The position numbers were made by a program, and so were the translations under genes. A DNA stretch of 64,000 nt from Streptomyces sp. NBC_00078 (lineage in GTDB: Bacteria > Actinomycetota > Actinomycetes > Streptomycetales > Streptomycetaceae): positions 8,432,001 to 8,496,000 of the forward strand of contig NZ_JAPELX010000001.1 of NCBI RefSeq assembly GCF_026343335.1. Reading direction: 5' to 3'. How positions within the stretch are numbered: the stretch's first letter is position 1; every line of letters starts with the position of its first letter. The notes under the pieces are model-generated. The model was not told the origin of the DNA. It worked only from the letters and a program-made list of their open reading frames with translations, and made no database searches. This document shows, one piece after another, positions 27,424-36,164 of this stretch.

Positions 27424-27474
27424 GATGTCAGTGACTGTCATCGACACTAACATGCGATGTCAGTTGCTGTCATC
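27424..27474. promoter_or_regulatory. Two TetR operators between SDR and TetR genes
   Basis: Two 19-bp near-palindromes: GATGTCAGTGACTGTCATC (27424-27442) and GATGTCAGTTGCTGTCATC (27456-27474). They start 32 bp apart, about three helical turns, and fill the short divergent promoter region. Tandem binding of two TetR dimers would block both promoters. Confidence 0.75.
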
Positions 27475-27489
27475 ACGTAGGATCTGCCC

Positions 27490-28056
27490 ATGGGTAGATG
27501 GGAGCCGAACGCGCGCGAACGTCTGGCGAAGGCGGCCTTGGAGCTCTACAGCGAGCGCGGCTACGAGCAGACGACGGTGGCGGAGATCGCCAGACTGGCC
27601 GGCCTCACCGAGCGCACCTTCTTCCGGCACTACGCCGACAAGCGTGAGGTGCTGTTCGGCGGCTCGAGCGGGTTGCAGGAGCTGTTCGTGAACGCGGTCG
27701 CCCAGGCGCCCGGGGCCGCCGCGCCGATCGACGCCATGGCGGCGGGACTCGAGGCGGTCTCCGAGGTGTTCGTGGACCGCCGCGAGTACTCCCGGCAGCG
27801 ATACGCCGTCGTCGCGGCGCACGCGGAACTCCAGGAGCGCGAGCTGATCAAGCTCGCATCGCTGTCCGCCGCGCTCGCCGACGCGCTCCGCGGACGCGGT
27901 GTCACGGAGCCGGCTGCGAGCCTGACCGCCGAAGCGGGGGTCGCCGTCTTCAAGGTCGGCTTCGAACGCTGGATCGCGGCGGCAGAGGAACGCACCATGG
28001 CCCAGGTGATACGGGAATCCCTGGACGAGCTCAAGGCCGTGACGGCGGGAGGCTAG
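27490..28056 (+). CDS. TetR family transcriptional regulator
   Basis: 188 residues. The N-terminal HTH reads TVAEIARLAGLTERTFFRHYADKREVL split across helices 2-3, with the standard FFRHY turn. The C-terminal ligand domain is short and helical. The divergent SDR gene and the two operators are the obvious targets. The start at 27490 gives MGRWEPNARERLAKAALELY, a normal TetR N-terminus, and leaves 15 bp after the second operator. Confidence 0.9.
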   Translation: MGRWEPNARERLAKAALELYSERGYEQTTVAEIARLAGLTERTFFRHYADKREVLFGGSSGLQELFVNAVAQAPGAAAPIDAMAAGLEAVSEVFVDRREYSRQRYAVVAAHAELQERELIKLASLSAALADALRGRGVTEPAASLTAEAGVAVFKVGFERWIAAAEERTMAQVIRESLDELKAVTAGG

Positions 28057-28295
28057 CGCCCGGGCGGGCAAGGTTTGCGCGACGGGGTGAACGTCGTCTG
28101 CGGGGCCTCGGACCTGGCGTCTGGATCATGTCCGCGTCACGGGGTCAGGCGCGCGCATCCGCGGCGTTGTCCGTCGGTTGCGACGTTCCGCGTCGACGCC
28201 CTCCACCGCCTTGCAGCTGCACGCACCAGACCTCGATCGGGCCGGCCGGAATGAACGTTCCACACAGCCCGGCCCGGCCCGACAAACGACAGGCC

Positions 28296-30443
28296 CTAAC
28301 TCGTGAGGATGACCAACTGCCGGGTCGCCCGGGTCATCGCGACATAGCGGTCGACCGCGCCTTCGATGCCTTCGCCGAACGCCTCCGGGTCGACGAGCAC
28401 GACCAGGTCGAACTCGAGCCCCTTCGACAACTCGGGTGACAGAGACCGCACGCGGGGCGTCGCCCGGAACGTGGGGTCGCCGATGACGCAGGCGATCCCC
28501 TCGGTTTCCGCGGCGAGCCAGGTGTCGAGGACCGACTCCAGATCCGCAGCGGAGCCGTGCAGGACGGGGAGGCTGTTGCTGCGGATGGAGGTCGGGACGT
28601 TGGCGTCCGGCAGCGCGGCCCGGATGACCGGCTCGGCCTCGGCCATGACCTCTTCCGGCGTACGGTAGTTGATGCTCAGCGAGGCCACGTCGATCCGGTC
28701 GAATCCGACCCGCTCCAGGCGCTCCTGCCACGACTCCGTGAACCCGTGCCTGGCCTGGGCACGGTCCCCGACGATGGTGAAGCTGCGGGACGGACAGCGC
28801 AGCAGCAGCATCTGCCACTCCGCGTCGGTCAGTTCCTGTGCCTCGTCGACGACGATGTGCGCGAAGGGGCCGGCGAGCAGGTCGGGGTCGGTGTCGGGCG
28901 GGGTGTCCGCGTCGACCAGGCTGTTCTGCAGGTCCTGCCCGGTCAGCATTGACATCAGCATGCCCTGCCAGTCGTCATCGGTCCTGAGCAGGTTCTCGGT
29001 GACCTGGGCCCGGTAGGCGCGTTCGGCGGCGACCGAGGCCTCGTGACGGCGCTTGCGCAGGGACGCCCGCGAGTCGCCGAGCCGCTGCCGTGCCGCATCC
29101 AGCAGCGGCAGGTCCGACACCGTCCAGGCCTGGGCGTCCGCGCGCTGCAGCTTCCGTACGTCCTCGGGGCCGAGCCAGGGAGCGCACATGCGCAGATAGG
29201 CGGGCACCGACCACAGGTCTCCTACGACGTCGGCCGCCTCCAGCATCGGCCACGCGCGGCCGAGCGCCGCGTTCAGCCCCTCGTCGCGCCGCAGCACCCT
29301 GCGGAACAGGTCGGGTGGGACGTCGCCGTTGTACTTGTCTCGCAGGATCTCGACCAGCTTCTCCCAGACCTGGTCGCGCGCCTCGTTGTGCGGGGTACCC
29401 GGTTCCGGTGCGTCGAAGGCCTCGGCCCAGTCGTTCGCGCTCAGCGGGATGTCGGTGTGGTCGACCGTGACCGTCAAGGGTTCGGTGGGCGGTTCCTCGT
29501 AGAACCTGACGGCCTTCTCGATCGCTTTCACCATGCCCGCGGATGACTTCAGGCGGGCCACGTCCGGGTCGGTCTCGACCGCCGCCGAGGCCCCTTCGGG
29601 GACGAGGTCCCGCAGGATGCAGGTCTGCACACCCTCCTCGCCGAGGCTGGGCAGAACGTCGGAGACATAGGCCAGGTAGGGCCGGTGCGGGCCGACGAAC
29701 AGCACACCGCCGCGGCGGTGGCCGAGGCGCGGGTCGGCGTAGAGGAGGTGGGCGGTGCGGTGCAGGGCGACGACGGTCTTGCCGGTGCCCGGGCCGCCGT
29801 CGACGACGAGGGCGCCGCGCGATCCCGCCCGGATGATGGCGTCCTGGTCCGCCTGGATGGTGGCGAGCACGTCCCGCATGCGGGACGACCGGTTGGCGCC
29901 CAGGCTGGCGACGAAGGCGGACTGGTCGTCGAGCGCGGCGTGCCCTTCGAGCCCGTCGGCGGTGAACACCTCGTCCCAGTAGTCGCTGATCCGGCCGCGG
30001 GTCCAGCGATACCGGCGGCGGCTGGCCAGCCCCATCGGACTGGCGTGGGTCGCCGCGAAGAAAGGCGCGGCCGCCGGGGAACGCCAGTCGATCAGCAGCC
30101 GGCGCCCCTCGCTGTCGGTCAGGCCCAGTCGTCCGACGTAGACGGGCTCGGGGTCGTCCGCGGGGACCATGTGCCCGAGACACAGGTCCAGGCCGAAGCG
30201 GCGCAGGGTACGCAGCCGACTGTTCAGCCGGTGGACCTCGATGTCCCGGTCCATCGCCTCCTGGCCCATACCGGCGGGCGCCCTGAGTTCGGCGTCGAGG
30301 CGGTCGGACAGTTCGGCGATCGTCTGCTCGAGGCACTGGGCGATGGCTGCGAAGTGCTGCTCGTCGCGGCCGGTCAGTGTCGGGTCGGCCTTGGCGGAGA
30401 GACGGTCGGGAAGATCGAACGCACTGGTGGTGAGGGGGTTCAT
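28296..30443 (-). CDS. helR: HelR-type RNA polymerase recycling helicase (rifamycin resistance)
   Basis: 715 residues of the HelD family. The N-terminal helical arm (EQTIAELSDRLDAEL) would enter the polymerase channel. Walker A is GGPGTGKTVVALHR, and Walker B is VVDEAQELTDAEW followed by VGDRAQ and SINYRTPEEVM of superfamily 1 helicases. HelD proteins evict stalled RNA polymerase. The HelR branch in Streptomyces also displaces rifamycins from polymerase and gives rifamycin tolerance. Assignment to helR rests on a rifamycin-associated element upstream at 30657-30676. The ATG at 30443 has GGAG 9 bases upstream. It appears as a single gene. If the element was misread, it would still be a HelD paralogue. 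Confidence 0.88.
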   Translation of the reverse strand: MNPLTTSAFDLPDRLSAKADPTLTGRDEQHFAAIAQCLEQTIAELSDRLDAELRAPAGMGQEAMDRDIEVHRLNSRLRTLRRFGLDLCLGHMVPADDPEPVYVGRLGLTDSEGRRLLIDWRSPAAAPFFAATHASPMGLASRRRYRWTRGRISDYWDEVFTADGLEGHAALDDQSAFVASLGANRSSRMRDVLATIQADQDAIIRAGSRGALVVDGGPGTGKTVVALHRTAHLLYADPRLGHRRGGVLFVGPHRPYLAYVSDVLPSLGEEGVQTCILRDLVPEGASAAVETDPDVARLKSSAGMVKAIEKAVRFYEEPPTEPLTVTVDHTDIPLSANDWAEAFDAPEPGTPHNEARDQVWEKLVEILRDKYNGDVPPDLFRRVLRRDEGLNAALGRAWPMLEAADVVGDLWSVPAYLRMCAPWLGPEDVRKLQRADAQAWTVSDLPLLDAARQRLGDSRASLRKRRHEASVAAERAYRAQVTENLLRTDDDWQGMLMSMLTGQDLQNSLVDADTPPDTDPDLLAGPFAHIVVDEAQELTDAEWQMLLLRCPSRSFTIVGDRAQARHGFTESWQERLERVGFDRIDVASLSINYRTPEEVMAEAEPVIRAALPDANVPTSIRSNSLPVLHGSAADLESVLDTWLAAETEGIACVIGDPTFRATPRVRSLSPELSKGLEFDLVVLVDPEAFGEGIEGAVDRYVAMTRATRQLVILTS

Positions 30444-30656
30444 GTCATCGGCTCCGATCTGAGGTCGTTCCCGCGGGGTCCGACGACGCGCACAGCCGCG
30501 GCGGCACCTCGGCGCCGGGCGCGCGCGTCCGCGGCGCGACTCCCGCCCGGGGCTCGACGGCACCGCGCGCCCCATGAACCGACAACAAAGCATGCACTAC
30601 TTGGATCTCCCGTTCCCGCAGATTCTGGCCTCGGCCTGCGATTCTGCGCCATGACC

Positions 30657-30676
30657 GGGGCCTTGCCGCAAGCCCC
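30657..30676 (-). promoter_or_regulatory. Rifamycin-associated element (RAE)
   Basis: On the minus strand this reads GGGGCTTGCGGCAAGGCCCC. Its first 19 bases match the RAE described for rifamycin-inducible genes in actinomycetes (rgt, iri, arr, helR), as I remember it. It is an imperfect inverted repeat, 214 bp upstream of helR in the correct orientation. RAE is needed for induction by rifamycins. Confidence 0.85.
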
Positions 30677-30699
30677 CCAGTGCGCTATAAGTTAAAAGT

Positions 30700-30734
30700 G
30701 GCAAGGAGTGGGAACTCCTTGCCTTCGCTTTTTT
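30700..30734 (+). terminator. Hairpin with T tract upstream of helR
   Basis: GGCAAGGAGT-GGGA-ACTCCTTGCC is a perfect 10-bp stem with a 4-nt loop, followed by TTCGCTTTTTT. This is the most E. coli-like intrinsic terminator in the window. No plus-strand gene ends before it. It may end an unrecognised short RNA, shield helR from antisense reading, or be part of the helR leader. Confidence 0.55.
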
Positions 30735-30869
30735 GCCGACCGATTCACCCGATGCGTCCGCTATAGCCGATACGCCTGACACGGCCGACGCGGCAGCGGC
30801 GACGGTCGCCGTCGTTTGCCGCCGGGCTGCGGTCCCGCCGGCCTCGGTGACCGAGACGTCCTCACCGCT

Positions 30870-31155
30870 GCGGAGAGCGACGACTGGGCTCGATGCCGTC
30901 GAGCGGTCGGCCGAGATCGCCGACGGAGCCGGCCTGACCATGATCCAGCTCGCACTCGGATTCGTGACCGCGCACCCCGCCGCGACGAGCGCGCTCATCG
31001 GCCCCGCACGACGGACCACCTGCACGCGCAACCCGCCGCCGCGGACACCGTGCTCCCCGCCGACGTACTCGACGCGATCGACGAGGCCGTCGCTCCCGGC
31101 ACCGACCTTGCCCCGCGCACGAGAAGTTCGACACGCCGCCTGAGCTGCGGAGCCG
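30870..31155 (+). pseudogene. Aldo/keto reductase, C-terminal fragment with frameshifts
   Basis: One frame reads LDAVERSAEIADGAGLTMIQ and ALGFVTAHPAATSALIGP. A second frame continues RTTDHLHAQPAAADTVLPAD and LDAIDEAVAPGTDLAP, and a third the expected end HEKFDTPPELR. This is the C-terminal third of an NADPH-dependent aldo/keto reductase in three frames. The N-terminal barrel and active-site residues are absent. Confidence 0.75.
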
Positions 31156-31660
31156 TTGCAGGTGGGCGGCGTCCGTGGCGCCGAGCTCGCGCAGCAGCAG
31201 GAGATCCCTCCGGGTCAGCTCCCTTGCAGCGGCCCGAGCGCGCCGATCTGGATCACCCGCTGGGCGGTCGGCAGCGACGGGCGTGCCCGCTGCCACAGAT
31301 CCTGCAGCGAGGTGGCCGGTTGCCCGGCCGCGATCCGCGCGGTCTGCCACACCCTGGCCTTGATCGAATCGCTCCAGGCGGTAGAGACCGGGCCGCGCCT
31401 TCGAGCGCGGCCTGCAAGCCGCCCCGACCTCGACCTCGCGCTCGGCCCCGGCTCGCTCGCACAGGACGGCCGCCTTCGCGAAGTGCCCCGCGTCGTACGC
31501 CTTGCTGGTATGCCCGAAGGGCGGATTGCCGATGCTCGGGGCCTTCTGCTGGCTATGTCGGAGAGGGTGGGACGGGATCGTCGACGGCAGCAGATGCGGC
31601 TGCCACGTCGAAGGCGCAGCATGAGAACCAGGAAGATCCTCGATCACCTCGGGGCTACCG
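31156..31660. other. Unrecognised stretch, possibly a decayed minus-strand gene
   Basis: About 500 bp. On the minus strand, segments such as KARVWQTARIAAGQPATSL and AYDAGHFAKAAVLCERAG have protein-like composition but lie in different frames. No family was recognised and no intact gene is supported. Confidence 0.35.
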
Positions 31661-32521
31661 ATGACAGGCCAGCCGGAACGGCACTGTACGAACGGACATG
31701 CTGCGCCGCCAGAGAGGACGGCGGCCAAGTTCTGCACGATCTGCGGCGCTCCCATGGTCGTTACGTGTGTCAACGGTCACGAGGTCAATCCTGCGCCCTA
31801 CTGCAGCGTGTGTGGGGTGCCGTTGCCTCCGATCAGATTGCCACCCAGCGCAGGCGCCGCCCCGGTGACCGACGGTCGGCCCACACCCGCCGACTTCGGG
31901 GGCAGCGCCCCATGGGCGGTTCCGGGACCCGAAGACGCGGGCCCGGGAGAATCGGTGCAGCCACCGACTGGTCCGCAGAAGCACGGGCGCGGCCCTCGTC
32001 CGCTCGCCATCGTCGCGGCTGCGTTCGTCATCGTCCTCATCGGTGGCGGGGCCTACTTCGGGATCACCCACCTGACCAGCTCGGACTCCGAGAAGCCTGT
32101 GGGCACCGTGCCAACGACGTGGTCCCCTTCGCCGACCACCGACGCCACTCTCACACCAAGGCCGACCGAGCCACCGCCCAGCTTGACTCCGACGCAGGCC
32201 ACCAGCCTCAGTTCGCCCTCGGCATCGATCAAGGCCAGCCCTGCAGACACCGTTAGGGCGTACTTCGCCGCCATCAACTCTGGTGACTTCAAGCGTGCTT
32301 GGCGGCTTGGAGGCAGCAACCTCACCCAAGGGGCGTACTCGGCCTTCGTGAAGGGATTCGAGGGCACCGCCTCCGACGCGGTCACCGTCATCTCTGTCGC
32401 CGGAGACAGAGTGGAGATCGAGCTCGACGCGACACAGACGGACGGAACGCACCGCTACTTCGCTGGCACGTACACCGTCCGCGGCGGCGTCATCGTCGCG
32501 GCCAGCATCCAGCGGCAATGA
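31661..32521 (+). CDS. Zinc-ribbon membrane protein with C-terminal NTF2-like domain
   Basis: 286 residues, unknown function. The N-terminal 52 residues hold two zinc-ribbon-like units (C9-NGH then CTIC at 25-28; C36-VNGH then CSVC at 48-51). A Pro-rich linker leads to one membrane segment at about 114-137 (PLAIVAAAFVIVLIGGGAYF). After a Ser/Thr/Pro-rich stretch comes an outside domain starting ADTVRAYFAAINSGDFKRAW, which resembles NTF2-like/SnoaL or DUF4878 folds. Topology would be cytosolic zinc ribbons and an extracellular domain. The downstream gene also encodes a zinc-ribbon membrane protein, so the two may act together. Confidence 0.75.
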   Translation: MTGQPERHCTNGHAAPPERTAAKFCTICGAPMVVTCVNGHEVNPAPYCSVCGVPLPPIRLPPSAGAAPVTDGRPTPADFGGSAPWAVPGPEDAGPGESVQPPTGPQKHGRGPRPLAIVAAAFVIVLIGGGAYFGITHLTSSDSEKPVGTVPTTWSPSPTTDATLTPRPTEPPPSLTPTQATSLSSPSASIKASPADTVRAYFAAINSGDFKRAWRLGGSNLTQGAYSAFVKGFEGTASDAVTVISVAGDRVEIELDATQTDGTHRYFAGTYTVRGGVIVAASIQRQ

Positions 32522-32691
32522 CCACCAACGGAACTGAACTGCCCACCAGACAGCCCCGGGTGACGCCCTCACCTTCAGGCTCAATCTCTTCGCCCAGGCC
32601 AAGCCGGGCGCGTACGCACCCCGCCGGGCCGAAGGCCTACCGCCCAGCGCAACTGTCGCCGCCGCTCGGTCCGCGACGTGAGGAGCGGATG

Positions 32692-33204
32692 ATGCCAGGA
32701 AGAACGAACTGCCCGAACTGCGGCGCCTCGACCACGCCGGCCGACGTCTTCTGCCCACAATGCGGCCACCGGCAGCCTGAACCCGCTCCCGGCGACGCCA
32801 CGGCCACCTCTCCGGAGCACACCTCCGCTTCCGGATCGCCGCCGCCGCCGACCTATCCGCCACCAGCACCGGGCACTCCACCGTCGCATCTCGGCCCGCG
32901 GCCGACGCCCGCGAAAGGATTCTTTGCAGGTCTGTTCGACTTCGGCTTCACCACCTTCGTCACACCCAAGGTCATCAAATTCGCGTACGTGGTGATCACG
33001 ATCCTCATCGGGATCAGCTGGATCGTCTGGGCCATTGAGGGTTTCCACTACTCCGCGGGCCTGGGCATTCTGGTCCTCGTCTTCGGACCCCTGGTGGCAC
33101 TGCTCTGGCTCATCGTGTATCGCATTACCTTCGAGCTGGTGATGGTGATCTTCCGTATCGGCTCCGACGTCCACGCCGTCAGGGACCGGAATGATCTTCA
33201 GTAA
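32692..33204 (+). CDS. Zinc-ribbon DUF4282 membrane protein
   Basis: 170 residues. The N-terminus carries a zinc ribbon (NCPNCGAS, then VFCPQCGHRQ), then a Pro-rich linker. Two membrane helices follow (IKFAYVVITILIGISWIVWA and GLGILVLVFGPLVALLWLI) with ITFELVMVIFRI, the pattern of DUF4282. Function unknown; the family often occurs beside phage-shock-like or secretion genes. AGGAG lies 6 bases before the ATG at 32692 (another ATG at 32689 adds one residue). A far upstream ATG at 32518 overlaps the previous stop but lacks a ribosome site and would add a low-complexity region. Confidence 0.75.
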   Translation: MPGRTNCPNCGASTTPADVFCPQCGHRQPEPAPGDATATSPEHTSASGSPPPPTYPPPAPGTPPSHLGPRPTPAKGFFAGLFDFGFTTFVTPKVIKFAYVVITILIGISWIVWAIEGFHYSAGLGILVLVFGPLVALLWLIVYRITFELVMVIFRIGSDVHAVRDRNDLQ

Positions 33205-33482
33205 GGTCGTGTTCGCGCGCTTGGGGACATCGCCGCGCAGGCGGGTCGAGGGCTGCGAACCGTCTTGGGCGGAGGGAGGGGGAAGGAAGGCGTCGACGGA
33301 CGGATCCATGATCAACACGAGGCTGGATGCGTGAACAGTGCTCGTCGGGCCAGCAAGCACCGCGGGTTCCGGGGCCCAGGGGCAGACCGCCTTCGGGCCG
33401 TCACCGACGTGTACGTTGGCACAGGCCGGCGCCACTTCGACGGCGCCGGCAACGGACAAGGGGAACAGGGGGGAAGGGCCAC
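33205..33482. other. Intergenic region before the pyruvyl-transferase gene
   Basis: 278 bp, no supported gene. Only a small symmetric patch (GCCGGCGCCACTTCGACGGC) near 33427-33446 was noted. Confidence 0.4.
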
Positions 33483-34709
33483 ATGGCACGCGTCGCCGTC
33501 ATCACCGCGCCGAACATCGGGTACCGCAACACCGGGATGGTGACCGTCGACTTGGCGTTCGAATCCCTGCGACGCCGTATGGACACGGAGATCGACGCCA
33601 GCTGGTACACCCTTCACACACCGGAGACCGTGCCACTGCGGGAGTGTGCGCGAGGTGTCGACTTCCCGTTCCGTTTCCAACCCCTGGCCGAGCACCTCGA
33701 CGAGCTGCGCGACCACGACGCGGTCGTCTTCTGGGGCGACTTCCTGCACACGCGGCACTACCTGGCGCAGGACGCGACAAACCGCCTGCTCGATTTCGGC
33801 CTGGCCGATGACCGTGACGCCGCCCGGTCCCTGCTGAACCGGACCCTGTTGCTCGCAGACCAGCCGGACGAGCTCCTCGAGCGGACCCTCAGCTACGGGG
33901 GAACAATTCTGCACAACACGCAGTCCGACTACGAGGACAAGGACTACGGTCCGCCGTTCTCACGCCTGATGAAGCGCAGTCGCCGGGTCTGGGTGCGTGA
34001 TCCGCTCTCCGCGGCCAAGATCGCGCACTTGCGCGGGGACCGTACGACCGACTACTTCGGTTCTGACGCTGCGCTTCTGTCCCGCCCGGGCGACCTCGGG
34101 CACCTCCCGACCACGGACTGGTCCCAGGAGGTCCCGGACGGCGGTGCCATCGGCGTGTTCCTCGGTGCCCGCACCAGAATCCCCTCCTGGCTGCCCGCCT
34201 TCTGCCGCGACCTCTCCGATCGCTTCGGGGCACCGCTCGAATGGCTGCCCTGGTTCGACCGGGACATCCCTTCCGAAACCAGCGACATCGCGACCCGCCC
34301 CGGTGACCGCACACTCGGCGACCTGGTGGGAGTCCTGCCTCGGTATCGGCTGGTCATCACGGACACCTACCACCTGTGCGTCAACGCATGGGGCGCCGGC
34401 ACGCCCGTGGTGTGTGTCGGCGCTCCCGAACCGGTCCCGACGACCGACGACGACTACCTGACGCTGAGCGACGTGAAGAAGCACGTGTTCCACTTGGCTT
34501 ACGACGCGACGGACTTCTATCTCTCCACCCTCCCCGACACCCGCGAAGCCCACGAGCGCCGCATCGACCGGATCACCCACCTCGTTGAGGGCGGGGGAGC
34601 CGAGGCGATCGCCGCCAGGATTCGCGAGCATGCCGACCACTCGGCGACCGCCTTCACCGAAACACTCTCCTCGCTGCTGGGCTCTGCCGCCCCGGCCGCC
34701 GGGACCTGA
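33483..34709 (+). CDS. Polysaccharide pyruvyl transferase family protein
   Basis: 408 residues. It begins VAVITAPNIGYRNTGMVTVD, like the N-terminal GNxGD-type strand of PF04230 proteins. It contains FWGDFLHTRHYL, VWVRDPLSAAKI and FGSDAALL, and the C-terminal DTYHLCVNAWGAGTPVVCVG, the counterpart of the DRFH-x-xIxAxxxGxP signature. Family members add pyruvate ketals to cell-surface or exopolysaccharide sugars, or act in phospholipid and teichuronic acid decoration. No glycosyltransferases lie nearby, so its target is unclear. GGAAGGG precedes the ATG. Confidence 0.75.
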   Translation: MARVAVITAPNIGYRNTGMVTVDLAFESLRRRMDTEIDASWYTLHTPETVPLRECARGVDFPFRFQPLAEHLDELRDHDAVVFWGDFLHTRHYLAQDATNRLLDFGLADDRDAARSLLNRTLLLADQPDELLERTLSYGGTILHNTQSDYEDKDYGPPFSRLMKRSRRVWVRDPLSAAKIAHLRGDRTTDYFGSDAALLSRPGDLGHLPTTDWSQEVPDGGAIGVFLGARTRIPSWLPAFCRDLSDRFGAPLEWLPWFDRDIPSETSDIATRPGDRTLGDLVGVLPRYRLVITDTYHLCVNAWGAGTPVVCVGAPEPVPTTDDDYLTLSDVKKHVFHLAYDATDFYLSTLPDTREAHERRIDRITHLVEGGGAEAIAARIREHADHSATAFTETLSSLLGSAAPAAGT

Positions 34710-34799
34710 CAGCGCCGATGATCAGCGGCGTCCTGCCGGGTCCACAGCTCATGGAAATGGGCCGACACCGACACGGGGACCGGCTCGGGTTGCCCTCCG

Positions 34800-34983
34800 G
34801 GGCTGGTCGCGCAGTTCGTGGACGAACGGACGGCGGCCGGTGTGGTGCTCGTGGGACGGCGCACCGCCGAACTACAGTAATGGACCGCTGGGGGGGGATC
34901 ACGGAGGTCTTCCCATCTTCGTGCCCAGCCACCGCCTGCCGGGCCGGCTACCGGCCCTGGTCCCGGCGCCCGTGACGGTGTGA
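34800..34983 (+). pseudogene. RibD/dihydrofolate reductase-like fragment
   Basis: Two frames give AGVVLVGRRTAE and then GGDHGGLPIFVPSHRLPG. Together they match the VVxGRRTYE...GWGGD...VPIFVLTHR pattern of small DHFR-like (RibD C-terminal) proteins common in actinomycetes. A stop follows the first part, and a run of eight G separates the frames. Only about 60 codons remain. Confidence 0.55.
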
Positions 34984-34985
34984 CT

Positions 34986-35274
34986 GCTCGCTCCGCTGAT
35001 GGTCCCGGTCGGCGTCGGCGGCGGGCCGGCGGTGCCCTCCCTGGCGGCGGACCTGCCGGATGCCGTGCCGGGGGAGCGGGCCGGTGTCGAAGGTGGTGTC
35101 CTGAACACATGGAGGCAACTCTGTGGCGCCCTTGCCGTGGCGGTCCAGAGTGCGTTGATCACCACCTCGGCGGGGTTCTTGCACGGCATGCGGATCAGTC
35201 TCGCGATCTCGATCGTGCCGCTGGTCGTCGTCGCGGTGGCCGCCGTGCCCCTGAGCCCGAGCACACAGAAGTGA
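34986..35274 (+). pseudogene. MFS drug transporter, last two membrane helices only
   Basis: The frame gives LAPLMVPVGVGGGPAVPSL, AGVEGGVLNTWRQLCGALAV and a final hydrophobic helix, the C-terminal end of a 14-helix EmrB/QacA-type exporter. It directly follows the DHFR-like fragment. The two were probably joined by deletion. No start codon of its own is supported. Confidence 0.65.
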
Positions 35275-35296
35275 CCGTCCGGACAAAGGAAGAGCC

Positions 35297-35962
35297 ATGA
35301 CCACCATTGCCGTCATCGGAGCCGGACCGGGTCTGGGCGCCGCGGTCGCCCGCCGCTTCGGCAGTGAGGGCTTCGACGTGGCGCTCGTCTCCCGCAATCT
35401 CCAGCGGACGAACGCCCTCGCCGCCGACCTGGCCGACGCCGGCGTCACGGCACGCGGCTACGCCGCCGACGTACGCGACCTGAAGTCCCTCGTCGCAGCC
35501 CTCGACGCGGCGCACACGGAGCTCGGCCCGATCGAGGTCCTGCAGTACAGCCCGGTCCCGCAGCCGGACTTCATGCTTCCGGTGCTGGAGACCACCCATA
35601 TCGACCTCGTCGGACCGATCGAGTTCTCCGTCTACGGGCCGGTCGCCGCCGTCCAGCAGGTGCTGCCCGGCATGCGCGCGCTGGGCCGAGGCACCGTCCT
35701 GTTCGTCAACGGCGGCAGCGCGGTCGTCCCGCACGCCGACCGGGCCGGCACGTCCATCGCGTTCGCCGCGGAGAGCGCGTACGGCCATCTTCTGCACGAC
35801 ACGCTGGCCGGCGAGGGCATCCACGTCGGCCAGCTGATCATCCCCGGAGCGATCATCCCCGGGCACCACAGGAAGGATCCGGTCGTCCTCGCGGACGCAC
35901 TCTGGGAGATGCACCACAACCGGCACGGCTTCCGGCACTTCGCCGACGACCTCGACTCCTGA
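35297..35962 (+). CDS. Atypical SDR family protein
   Basis: 221 residues. MTTIAVIGAGPGLGAAVARR gives a GxGxxxG cofactor loop, and the fold continues as an SDR (YSPVPQPDF, GTVLFVNGGSAVV). The usual YxxxK is not present; the corresponding segment reads AGTSIAFAAESAYGHLLHD. It may thus bind NAD(P) without the standard chemistry. AAGGAAGAG lies just before the ATG. It follows the transporter remnant by 22 bp. Confidence 0.82.
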   Translation: MTTIAVIGAGPGLGAAVARRFGSEGFDVALVSRNLQRTNALAADLADAGVTARGYAADVRDLKSLVAALDAAHTELGPIEVLQYSPVPQPDFMLPVLETTHIDLVGPIEFSVYGPVAAVQQVLPGMRALGRGTVLFVNGGSAVVPHADRAGTSIAFAAESAYGHLLHDTLAGEGIHVGQLIIPGAIIPGHHRKDPVVLADALWEMHHNRHGFRHFADDLDS

Positions 35963-36164
35963 CGAGGGCGCCGACACACCGCCGGTCCGTGGTCTTCCCA
36001 CAGGTTCGGATCGGCGCCGTACGCCAACAACCCGCGCACCGACCCGTATGTGAGGCGCCAAACTCGGCTACACCGCCGCCTGAGACACCGGCTCGGCCCT
36101 GACGGTCGCCGCCCGCCGGGATCCTGGGCCGCGGCACGGCGGGTGCTGTGTCTAGGGTGCGGAC

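Larger units (their letters stand above)
30444..30740 (-). promoter_or_regulatory. helR leader and promoter region
   Basis: About 290 bp upstream of helR without a gene. It contains the rifamycin-associated element, an AT-rich patch on the minus strand (ACTTTTAACTTATAG, 30682-30696) that could hold a -10 region, and a hairpin with a T tract on the plus strand. No -35 with correct spacing was convincing. Confidence 0.5.
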
